DNA of 5,856 nt, taken from contig JBAZMG010000059.1 in the NCBI GenBank assembly GCA_041649895.1, forward strand, positions 1 to 5,856. The letters run 5' to 3'. A program made the translations under genes and the position numbers. Below, piece by piece: positions 1-5,856 of this stretch. Source of the DNA: STD1-204 sp041649895. Lineage in GTDB: Bacteria > Patescibacteriota > Minisyncoccia > Minisyncoccales > Minisyncoccaceae. Position 1 is the first letter of the stretch, and each line of letters begins with the position of its first letter. Under the pieces are notes generated by a model. That model was given only the letters and a program-made list of their open reading frames with translations, did not search any database and was not told the DNA's origin.

Positions 1-2378
1 TCCCGCACCCTGACGGCTTGTCCCTGGTTGTTGTAAATAAGGATGTTTCTGATGTCATCCAGGGATTCCCTGTATTCAGGGGCATACCTGACCTTGATAT
101 TGTATTCGTCCCCTTCTTCCCGGTAATAAGAAGCCGTGGCGCCGTTTATCCTGTTTCGTACAAACTGGGAGGCTGTGGATAAATTCAATCCGTGTTCGGC
201 CAGTTTTTCACGATCAAAATCTACCAGGTATTCGGGAGAATATTCATCCCGGGAAACGGTTACCTGGGAAGTTCCCGGTACTTTTTCCATAAGATCTGCC
301 AATTGAGACGCTATGGCATCTGTTGCAGCAAAATCGTTCCCGTATATTTCCAAGTCCACGGTGGTTTCACCTCCGGTACGTCCTCCCATTCCGGCGCCTA
401 CGTTAAAAGTACGGATCTCCGGATAATATTTTCTAAGGTCTTCACGCATGGCATCTGACAATTCCTGGATGGAACGTTCCCGTTCCGTTTTAAGAGAAAG
501 CCGGATATTGGCTGTCATTATATGTGACCCGTTATCTCCAAGCTGTCCGTACAAGTTATCCTCGCTTGCCTGCCCGACAGTAAACGTCATGGCTTCGATT
601 TCCGGATAATCCCTGCGGAATTGTTCATGAATGCGGAAAGACAACTCTTTTGTAATCTCTGATCGCGTATTGATAGGCAACTTTACGGTCAGTTGTAACC
701 GGGCGTTGTCCTGTTGAGGAAAAAATTCCGTGGGAACAACCGAAAAGAGAAAGAGCGAAGCAACAAAAACAGCCGCTGAAGCCAGAATAACCGTAATCCG
801 GTGACGAACGGTCCAATTCAAAGCCTTGGCATATACTAAATCAAGAGCGCCCAGTGCTTTTTCAACATGACCGTAAAATTTGTCAAACCCTTTTGTCTTT
901 CTTGTTTTTAGCTTCAGAAGTTGTGAAGACATCATGGGGGTCAGGGTGAGTGCGGCAATGGTTGAGACGGAACTGATGATAGCCACGATCCAGCCCAGCT
1001 GGCTGAAGATTTCACCGGACATGCCTCCTACCATAGTCAGGGGAATAAAGACCGCCAGCAACGTCAGGGTAGAAGCAATGATAGATATGGACACCTCGTT
1101 AGTAGCATAAATTGCCGCTGATTTGGGTTTCGTACCTCTTTCTATATGACGGGTTATATTTTCCAATGCCACTATGGCATCGTCCACTACCATACCAATG
1201 GCAATACTCAGGGATGAAAGTGAAATGATATTCAACGTATTCCCTGAAATAAGCAAGTATATAAATGCTACTACCAATGACACAGGGATCACAATAGCTA
1301 CAATGAGCGTAGCGCGCCAACGGCCAAGGAAGAACAACACAATGAGCACAACCAGAATCAGTGTAACCATTATGGTCTGGATCAGACTGTCAATTACACG
1401 GTTAATATTATCGGAAGAGTCCATTACCATTCCAATAGTAATATCGGAAGGCAGGTTTTTTTCAAGTTCAGGTAAATTTTCCGTAATCTTTTTACAGATC
1501 TGTACGGTATTGGATCCGGCCTGTTTCTGGATCATAACCGTTCCGCCCTGGACCCCGTCAATATAAGTTTCCTGTGAACGTTCCTGTATGGTGTCTTCCA
1601 CCCGGGCCACATCATTCAGGAAAATGTTTCTTCCCTGGAAATGACCCACAATGATGTTTTCCATCTCTCCGGGGTCTTTAAACTCGCCTTCCATCCTGAT
1701 GGTCAGCGTTTCAGAACCTATGTCCAGATTTCCCCCGGGTGTGTTCCTGTTTTCATAAGCTATCGTGGAAGCGATGCCTTCAACGGTAAGATTATATGCT
1801 TCCAGCTTAAAGGGATCGCAATATACCTGGATTTCCCTGACAGGTGCTCCTGAAATGGACACTGTCCCCACACCTTTAATACGACTTAGCGGTGAAGCCA
1901 GTCTGTCATCCAGGATCTTGTACAAACCGTTCATACTTTCTTTGGCTTGTACAGAAAGGATCATGACAGGAATGTCATCGGTTCCGAATTTGAAAATTAC
2001 GGGAGTATTGGCATCCTCGGGCAGGTAATCTGCGATCAGGTTTAATTTGTCCCTTACGTCGTTGGTCGCCTCGGCAATATCTATTCCGTATTCGAATTCC
2101 AGAACGACAAGCGAAGAATTTTCCTTTGTCTGTGTAGTAATGTGTTTCAGATTGCTTACACTGCTCAATGTGCCTTCCAATACCTTGGTAACGTTATTCT
2201 CGATATCTGCGGCGCTTGCCCCTGAATACGTTGTCATCACCAATATGGTGTTATCGCTTATACTGGGAAGGAAGTCTACGGCCAGCCTGGAGAGCGAGAA
2301 TATTCCAATTACGGCAAGTGCTACGTAGATCAGAGCGGTCGTAACCGGTTTTCTGACGGCTGATTGATAAATGCTCAT
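1..2378 (-). CDS. RND efflux transporter, inner-membrane permease subunit (HAE-1/AcrB-like), 3' end cut by window edge
   Basis: This is a proton-driven inner-membrane pump that works with the adaptor and outer-membrane channel encoded just upstream. I translated the minus strand from the ATG at 2378-2376 and the frame stays open to base 1, giving 792 residues. Visible order: TM1 (about 12-30), first periplasmic porter domain (about 31-330), TM2 to TM6 (about 333-352, 357-378, 388-406, 430-452, 460-482), a cytoplasmic linker, TM7 (about 528-547), then the second periplasmic domain, which runs off the window. TM4 carries GMVVDDAIVALEN with adjacent aspartates D399 and D400, matching the proton-relay pair D407/D408 of AcrB. 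This pair argues for the HAE-1 (organic substrate) group rather than the heavy-metal CzcA/CusA group. Family members are about 1,020-1,050 residues, so TM8-TM12 and the TM10 lysine are not seen. The start lies 6 bases after the adaptor stop, and the N-terminus (MSIYQSAVRKPVT) fits the family. The substrate cannot be told from the sequence. Confidence 0.96.
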   Translation of the reverse strand, partial: MSIYQSAVRKPVTTALIYVALAVIGIFSLSRLAVDFLPSISDNTILVMTTYSGASAADIENNVTKVLEGTLSSVSNLKHITTQTKENSSLVVLEFEYGIDIAEATNDVRDKLNLIADYLPEDANTPVIFKFGTDDIPVMILSVQAKESMNGLYKILDDRLASPLSRIKGVGTVSISGAPVREIQVYCDPFKLEAYNLTVEGIASTIAYENRNTPGGNLDIGSETLTIRMEGEFKDPGEMENIIVGHFQGRNIFLNDVARVEDTIQERSQETYIDGVQGGTVMIQKQAGSNTVQICKKITENLPELEKNLPSDITIGMVMDSSDNINRVIDSLIQTIMVTLILVVLIVLFFLGRWRATLIVAIVIPVSLVVAFIYLLISGNTLNIISLSSLSIAIGMVVDDAIVALENITRHIERGTKPKSAAIYATNEVSISIIASTLTLLAVFIPLTMVGGMSGEIFSQLGWIVAIISSVSTIAALTLTPMMSSQLLKLKTRKTKGFDKFYGHVEKALGALDLVYAKALNWTVRHRITVILASAAVFVASLFLFSVVPTEFFPQQDNARLQLTVKLPINTRSEITKELSFRIHEQFRRDYPEIEAMTFTVGQASEDNLYGQLGDNGSHIMTANIRLSLKTERERSIQELSDAMREDLRKYYPEIRTFNVGAGMGGRTGGETTVDLEIYGNDFAATDAIASQLADLMEKVPGTSQVTVSRDEYSPEYLVDFDREKLAEHGLNLSTASQFVRNRINGATASYYREEGDEYNIKVRYAPEYRESLDDIRNILIYNNQGQAVRVR

Positions 2379-2384
2379 AATGGT

Positions 2385-3401
2385 TTATTCGTTAACCGGT
2401 TCAACTTCAGTTCCGTTGGTAAGTCTGTTCAGGCTTGTGGTAATGACACATTCTCCTTCTTCCAGTCCGGAAAGGCATTCATAGGATGTGTCCAGTCTTC
2501 TGCCCAATTCAATGATCCGGAATTCTGCTTTCCCATCCTTATGGACATACACGTAGCGTTCTCCCGAACCTTGTTGTTTGATGACACTTCTGTCGGGTAC
2601 CAGTAGTCGTGGTTCTGACCCGAAATCGATGGTAACGCGTGCGAACATGCCGGGTCTTACTTTCCTGGTATTATTGGGAATCAGAATTTCCACGGGAAAT
2701 GTCCGGGTTGCAGCTGTAATGGTCGGATATACCAAAGATACTTTTCCTTTGAAAATTTCTCCGGGGTATACATCAAGAGCAACATCAACGTCCATTCCTT
2801 TGCGGACTTTTGTAAAGAACGATTCGGAAACGTGTATTATAAGTTTGACGGGTGCAATCTGCTCCACTACCAGTAAGGGCAATCCCATTCCGTAAAGGTC
2901 TCCGCTGTCGTAATTGCGAGCGGTTACCACACCGGCAATAGGGCTGACCAGCTGTGTGTTTTCCACCAGATTGTTATACTGTGTGCGCATCACTTCAAGG
3001 TTTGTTTTCTGGGCATCCCATTCGGCAAGCGACACACCTCCGACTTTGTACAACTCATCAATACGTTGAAATGACACTTCCATATTGTCCAACTGGGTAC
3101 GTATCTGTTCCAGGTTGTTGTCGTCCATTTGGACAAGTTTCTGACCTTTTGAAACAAAATCACCTACTTCTACGAAAATCTTCTGGATCCTGACTGACAT
3201 CTGTGGGGCAATATTGTTTATGACATTTGCTTCTACGGTTGCCGAAAATTCGTATGTCTGGGGAACTTCTTCCACAATTACGGGCGTTGTCCGCACAGGA
3301 ACTTTTTCCTCAGTAATTTCCTGTTGTTTTGAACCTGCAAACTGACATCCGGCAAGAAGTACAGCAGCGGCGAACAGAGGGATCAAACTACACTTGTTCA
3401 T
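2385..3401 (-). CDS. RND efflux periplasmic adaptor subunit (HlyD/AcrA family lipoprotein)
   Basis: This is the membrane-fusion protein that bridges the RND pump and the TolC-like channel. The 338-residue product starts with a lipoprotein signal peptide whose lipobox is LLAGC, with the lipidated cysteine at residue 19, so it should be anchored in the inner membrane by a lipid. Residues about 55-95 form the first lipoyl half (APQMSVRIQKIFVEVGDFVSKGQ). Residues about 96-148 form a short alpha-hairpin, and 150-180 form the second lipoyl half (LVSPIAGVVTARNYDSGD). A beta-barrel follows (about 184-260, including VRPGMFARVTIDF), then a membrane-proximal domain to the C-terminus (about 265-338, including LVPDRSVI and GLEEGECVI). 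At 338 residues it is somewhat shorter than AcrA (about 400), mainly because the hairpin is short. It begins 3 bases after the channel gene stops and ends 6 bases before the pump gene starts, so translation is probably coupled. The assignment is firm; the partner specificity is inferred from position. Confidence 0.96.
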   Translation of the reverse strand: MNKCSLIPLFAAAVLLAGCQFAGSKQQEITEEKVPVRTTPVIVEEVPQTYEFSATVEANVINNIAPQMSVRIQKIFVEVGDFVSKGQKLVQMDDNNLEQIRTQLDNMEVSFQRIDELYKVGGVSLAEWDAQKTNLEVMRTQYNNLVENTQLVSPIAGVVTARNYDSGDLYGMGLPLLVVEQIAPVKLIIHVSESFFTKVRKGMDVDVALDVYPGEIFKGKVSLVYPTITAATRTFPVEILIPNNTRKVRPGMFARVTIDFGSEPRLLVPDRSVIKQQGSGERYVYVHKDGKAEFRIIELGRRLDTSYECLSGLEEGECVITTSLNRLTNGTEVEPVNE

Positions 3402-3404
3402 TTG

Positions 3405-4742
3405 TTAATTGTTTTGATAATTATTTATACCTAATATTCTTTCCAATTCAGCCATGTTGAATAAATAATTGTAAATGGACTGATGGTATGCCAGGCGGGC
3501 CTGTGTCAGAGCCAGTTCGGATGCACTCAGATCCAGCCAGGTGCCCATCCCCACTTCAAATTGTTTTCGGCTGATGGAGTAGGCTTTCTCGGCCATACTC
3601 ACATTTTCTTTGTTGGAAGCCAGTTCTTCCACAGCGTTACTCATTTGGTTCAGGCAGTTTTTAACACTCAATTGCAGGTTTCTTTCCGAGTTGATCCTGC
3701 TGTCTTCCAGGCTTTGCATATTCAGCTTGCTTTGCCTGACTTGTTGTTGTCTTTTGAATCCGCTGAAAATGGGAATACTCAGAGCCAGAGATGCCGTAGA
3801 ATAAGGAAACCAATTGTATGTTGAAAAATTAAAATTATTATTCATGGACGAATACTGGAAATTGGAACTCAGACTCAAAGTAGGTAAAAAAGATGCCTTG
3901 GTCATTTTGAGTGCCAGTTCCAGCTGTTCTTTTTGAATGGACATTTGAACCAGATCCGAGTTACGTTCCAGGGAGTATGCCCGGGCCGGTAACATCCCTT
4001 CAGGGGTTACTTCTTCCTCAAATTGTGTGAGTGTCCCTTCAAATATGACGGGATATTCTATATCAAGGCCCATAAGCGCCTTAAGTTGCATTGACGCCAA
4101 TTCAATAGCAGTTTCCGATGCAATCAGGTTAGGCCGCTGGTTTTTTAATTCCACTTCTGCTCGCAATTTATCAAACTCACTGGCCATTCCCTGCTGGAAT
4201 TTATCGGTAACCGTTTTGGTGTTCAAAGCAACGTTGTCGTAATTCCTTTTGAGTACTGCATAGGAATCTCTGGCCAGCAGGTAGGAGAAAAAGGCCTGTT
4301 TGACCGCACTGATCATGGAGAGCCTGCTTGAGCGGGCTTTTTCCACGGCCATATCAATGTCCAAAGCAGACAGTTGCACGGTTTTCCATAAAGCGGGAGC
4401 GACAAGCGGTAAAGACAGCGAAACGCCTCCCATCCAGTTGTTGTCTGTACCCACGGATATTTCCAGCTGTTCGCCTCCAAAATCCATAACCATAACCTGT
4501 TTCTTTAAAGTCCTGTTATAGACACCACTGGCAGAAATACCCGGCCATAATCCGGCCTGAGACTCTTTCCGTGCATACATGGCACGTTCAATATCCCGGT
4601 CCGCGATACGGATTACCGGGCTTTCGGACAGGGCAATTTCAAGTGCGGTTTCCAGATTCACACGGAGTGAATCCTGTCCCCATGACGGGGTCCATGCGGT
4701 ACAACATAAAACGAATAAAAAAATAAAACTGAATTTCTTCAT
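3405..4742 (-). CDS. TolC-family outer-membrane efflux protein
   Basis: This is the outer-membrane channel of the tripartite pump, expected to form a trimeric beta-barrel with a long periplasmic alpha-helical tunnel. The 445-residue product has a Sec signal peptide (MKKFSFIFLFVLCCTAWTPS, cleavage likely near WGQ at 21-23). No lipobox cysteine sits at the cleavage site, unlike OprM-type channels. Two repeated OEP halves are visible. The first has ETALEIALSESPVIRIAD (31-48), a strand-rich part (about 66-115) and a helical hairpin ending in KFQQGMASEFDKLRAEVELK (181-200). The second has SFLPTLSLSSNFQYSS (284-299), LALSIPIFSGFKRQQQVRQ (319-337) and KQFEVGMGTWLDLSASELAL (393-412). The paired FxxGMxxxxD motifs are the family's internal repeat. 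Length matches TolC relatives (about 420-490). It is the first gene of the operon, with its ATG about 22 bases below a predicted transcription start. Having the channel gene first is common in Bacteroidota efflux operons but differs from acrAB or mexAB-oprM. Confidence 0.96.
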   Translation of the reverse strand: MKKFSFIFLFVLCCTAWTPSWGQDSLRVNLETALEIALSESPVIRIADRDIERAMYARKESQAGLWPGISASGVYNRTLKKQVMVMDFGGEQLEISVGTDNNWMGGVSLSLPLVAPALWKTVQLSALDIDMAVEKARSSRLSMISAVKQAFFSYLLARDSYAVLKRNYDNVALNTKTVTDKFQQGMASEFDKLRAEVELKNQRPNLIASETAIELASMQLKALMGLDIEYPVIFEGTLTQFEEEVTPEGMLPARAYSLERNSDLVQMSIQKEQLELALKMTKASFLPTLSLSSNFQYSSMNNNFNFSTYNWFPYSTASLALSIPIFSGFKRQQQVRQSKLNMQSLEDSRINSERNLQLSVKNCLNQMSNAVEELASNKENVSMAEKAYSISRKQFEVGMGTWLDLSASELALTQARLAYHQSIYNYLFNMAELERILGINNYQNN

Positions 4743-4769
4743 TTCCGACTATTCTATATAAAAAGCAGA

Positions 4770-4801
4770 CAAAGTAAAGCAGATTTTGTGCCAACTTCAA
4801 A
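4770..4801 (-). promoter_or_regulatory. Predicted Bacteroidota-type promoter for the efflux operon
   Basis: On the minus strand the -7 box reads TTACTTTG (4777-4770), one mismatch from the Bacteroidota consensus TAnnTTTG. A -33 box TTTG (4801-4798, within a longer T run) lies 20 bases upstream, which is the expected spacing. A start point about 5-7 bases below the -7 box would fall near 4763-4766 and give a leader of about 22 bases before the ATG at 4742. The leader has no clear Shine-Dalgarno sequence, as is normal in this phylum. Confidence 0.6.
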
Positions 4802-4831
4802 AAAATTCACGCAACGACGTGTTTTTTTCAA
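4796..4831. promoter_or_regulatory. Imperfect inverted repeat between the divergent genes, possible operator
   Basis: The left arm (4796-4811) is TTCAAAAAAATTCACG and the right arm (4818-4831) is CGTGTTTTTTTCAA, with a 6-base centre CAACGA. CACG pairs with CGTG, the seven A pair with the seven T, and the outer TT pairs with AA; there is a 2-base TT bulge in the left arm and one C/C mismatch. It covers the -33 area of both predicted promoters, a natural place for a regulator to act on both. A-tracts and T-tracts are common between genes, so the symmetry may be partly chance. Confidence 0.35.
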
Positions 4832-4853
4832 TCAACGAATATGTTTATCTTTG
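4822..4853 (+). promoter_or_regulatory. Predicted Bacteroidota-type promoter for the histidine kinase gene
   Basis: The plus strand carries TATCTTTG at 4846-4853, a perfect match to the -7 consensus TAnnTTTG. A T run at 4822-4828 sits about 20 bases upstream in place of a proper TTTG -33 box, so the upstream element is weak. The -7 box ends only 3 bases before the kinase ATG at 4857, which places the expected transcription start at or just after the start codon. Confidence 0.55.
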
Positions 4854-4856
4854 AAC

Positions 4857-5855
4857 ATGCCGTCAAAATCCCGCCGTTATCAGTACTTCCTGATCTTTTT
4901 GACAGTTTTTCTGCTGTTGTTCCTGGGGGCCATGCGTGTTGATCCGTGGCTGTCCCTGGTAATGGCTTTTCTGGATACTTTGTGGATCATTTTGATGATG
5001 TTTGGGATTGAGCGTTATTTGGAATATTCCCATAAAAAAGGAATTCCCAGGATCTTGATCATGTTATCTACGGTGTTTATACTTGCCGTGTGTGTTTTTG
5101 TTTTGATGTTTACCCAAAATCTGGTTACGGGACTGATGTTCCAGGAGAATTATGTACGTATGCCTTTCATTTATCCGTTATTCAGAAACACAATGCTTGG
5201 AATGGGTGCTTTTTTGGGGGCAACCGGCATTCGTTCAAGAAAGATCAGGGTCCAGTCAGAAAAACTTATTCAGGAAAAGCAGGAAATGGAGCTGGCTTTA
5301 CTTAAAAGCCGAATGAATCCCCATTTCGTTTTCAATGCTTTAAGTGTTTTGTATTCACTAAGTTATACGGGAGACGAGAAGGCTCCGGATATGATCATGA
5401 AGCTGGCCGACATGCTGCGTTACATAACGGATGAATGCCAGGCAGACAAAGTCCCCCTGACTCAGGAGATAAAATATATTGAAAATTACCTTGATTTTCA
5501 ACGTATACGTTTTGGGGAAATCAACAATTTATCTTTTACTTATTCTCCGGATGAAACCTCCGGCGAGATTCCTCCCATGATCCTTCAGCCTTTTGTGGAA
5601 AATGCCTTTAAACACGGAAACATCACAAATGATTCGGACAGTTTTGTCCGTATTTGGTTATCCACAGCTAAGGATCGGCTTTCATTTTCCGTTGAAAATT
5701 CAACAAATGGTAAACCGGAAACAGTTTCTGAAAGGGATGGGGTGGGAATATCAAGTGTGGAACAGCGTTTGCAATTGTATTATCCGGGGAAGCACAGACT
5801 GGTGATCAGGGAAGAGGAAACTATTTACAAGGTAAACATAGAAATTGACTTATGA
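4857..5855 (+). CDS. LytS/YehU-type sensor histidine kinase (His_kinase PF06580 class)
   Basis: This is a membrane sensor kinase, expected to autophosphorylate and pass phosphate to a response regulator. From the ATG at 4857 the product is 332 residues. Four hydrophobic helices lie at about 10-26, 31-50, 64-87 and 105-124, with almost no extracytoplasmic loop, so the signal is probably sensed in or at the membrane. A charged linker helix (about 125-150) leads to the phosphoacceptor motif LKSRMNPHFVFNAL with H156. Then come ADMLRYI (184-190), the LTQEIKYIENYLDFQRIRF helix (201-219), the ATP-binding N box LQPFVENAFKHG (N249), FSVENS (277-282) and the G box GVGISSVEQRL (295-305). All key residues are present. 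An in-frame GTG at 4788 would add 23 residues, but that stretch lies in the promoter region and the polar, basic extension has no family look, so I prefer 4857. The gene diverges from the efflux operon and overlaps a following ATG by ATGA, as in kinase-regulator pairs. Confidence 0.93.
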   Translation: MPSKSRRYQYFLIFLTVFLLLFLGAMRVDPWLSLVMAFLDTLWIILMMFGIERYLEYSHKKGIPRILIMLSTVFILAVCVFVLMFTQNLVTGLMFQENYVRMPFIYPLFRNTMLGMGAFLGATGIRSRKIRVQSEKLIQEKQEMELALLKSRMNPHFVFNALSVLYSLSYTGDEKAPDMIMKLADMLRYITDECQADKVPLTQEIKYIENYLDFQRIRFGEINNLSFTYSPDETSGEIPPMILQPFVENAFKHGNITNDSDSFVRIWLSTAKDRLSFSVENSTNGKPETVSERDGVGISSVEQRLQLYYPGKHRLVIREEETIYKVNIEIDL

Positions 5856-5856
5856 T
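5852..5856 (+). CDS. Possible start of the next gene, probably the partner LytTR-type response regulator (only 5 bases visible)
   Basis: The kinase stop TGA (5853-5855) overlaps an ATG at 5852-5854 in an ATGA arrangement, and the window ends two bases later. LytS-type kinases in Bacteroidota are usually followed directly, often with this 4-base overlap, by a LytTR-domain response regulator. No coding sequence is visible, so the identity is inferred only from context. Confidence 0.45.

Noticed and set aside
880..2328. Several plus-strand open frames opposite the RND gene (for example 880-1110, 1174-1566, 1765-2028 and 2047-2328).
   Set aside because: They lie antisense to a long, clearly conserved RND reading frame, have no recognisable domains, and look like the low-complexity reverse of membrane-helix codons.
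1..2378. Classification of the pump as a heavy-metal (CzcA/CusA) RND transporter.
   Set aside because: TM4 has the adjacent DD pair of HAE-1 pumps and not the heavy-metal group pattern, and there is no methionine cluster suggesting copper or silver binding in the visible part.
2364..3193. Plus-strand open frames opposite the adaptor gene (2364-2606, 2578-2895 and 2954-3193).
   Set aside because: They are antisense to a complete 338-residue adaptor with full domain structure, and they show no promoter, family motif or plausible start context.
3483..4761. Plus-strand open frames opposite the TolC-family gene.
   Set aside because: They are antisense shadows of a complete outer-membrane channel gene with a signal peptide and both OEP repeats.
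4788..4856. GTG at 4788 as the start of the histidine kinase.
   Set aside because: The added 23 residues are polar and basic without family resemblance, and the stretch contains both -33 elements and the inverted repeat, so it is better read as regulatory DNA. A small chance remains that it is the true start.
1..5856. Mobile elements, CRISPR arrays, tRNA or other RNA genes.
   Set aside because: Coding sequence fills nearly the whole window, the only intergenic gap of note is 114 bases, and I saw no transposase, regularly spaced repeats or tRNA-like folds.

Overview
The window looks like an ordinary chromosomal piece of a Bacteroidota genome, probably Bacteroidales. The evidence is the Bacteroidota-type promoter boxes (TAnnTTTG-like -7 with a T-rich -33), the lack of recognisable Shine-Dalgarno sequences before the starts, and the style of the proteins (a short lipoprotein adaptor and a LytS-type kinase with a VENS motif). 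The genus cannot be named from this sequence alone.

Layout: positions 1-4742 hold a tightly packed minus-strand operon for a tripartite RND efflux system. In transcription order it encodes a TolC-family outer-membrane channel (4742-3405), a lipoprotein periplasmic adaptor of the HlyD/AcrA type (3401-2385), and an inner-membrane RND transporter (2378 to beyond the left edge, 792 codons visible). The gaps between genes are 3 and 6 bases, so the three are almost certainly co-transcribed. The RND gene is cut by the window edge; roughly its last 230-260 codons are missing, judged from the usual family length.

Positions 4743-4856 are a short divergent promoter region. It holds a good Bacteroidota promoter facing the efflux operon, another facing right, and an imperfect inverted repeat that covers both -33 areas and could be an operator. 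To the right, on the plus strand, lies a LytS-type sensor histidine kinase (4857-5855) with four predicted membrane helices. Its stop codon overlaps an ATG (5852-5854) that is probably the start of the partner response regulator, outside the window.

Working model (inference): the kinase and the expected LytTR-type regulator sense an envelope or membrane signal and control the divergent pump operon. The pump would carry an unknown substrate from periplasm or inner membrane through the adaptor and channel to the outside. I found no mobile element, CRISPR array, RNA gene or clearly new system. The points most worth checking are the apparently leaderless kinase start, the intergenic inverted repeat, and the non-AcrB-like substrate pocket of the transporter.
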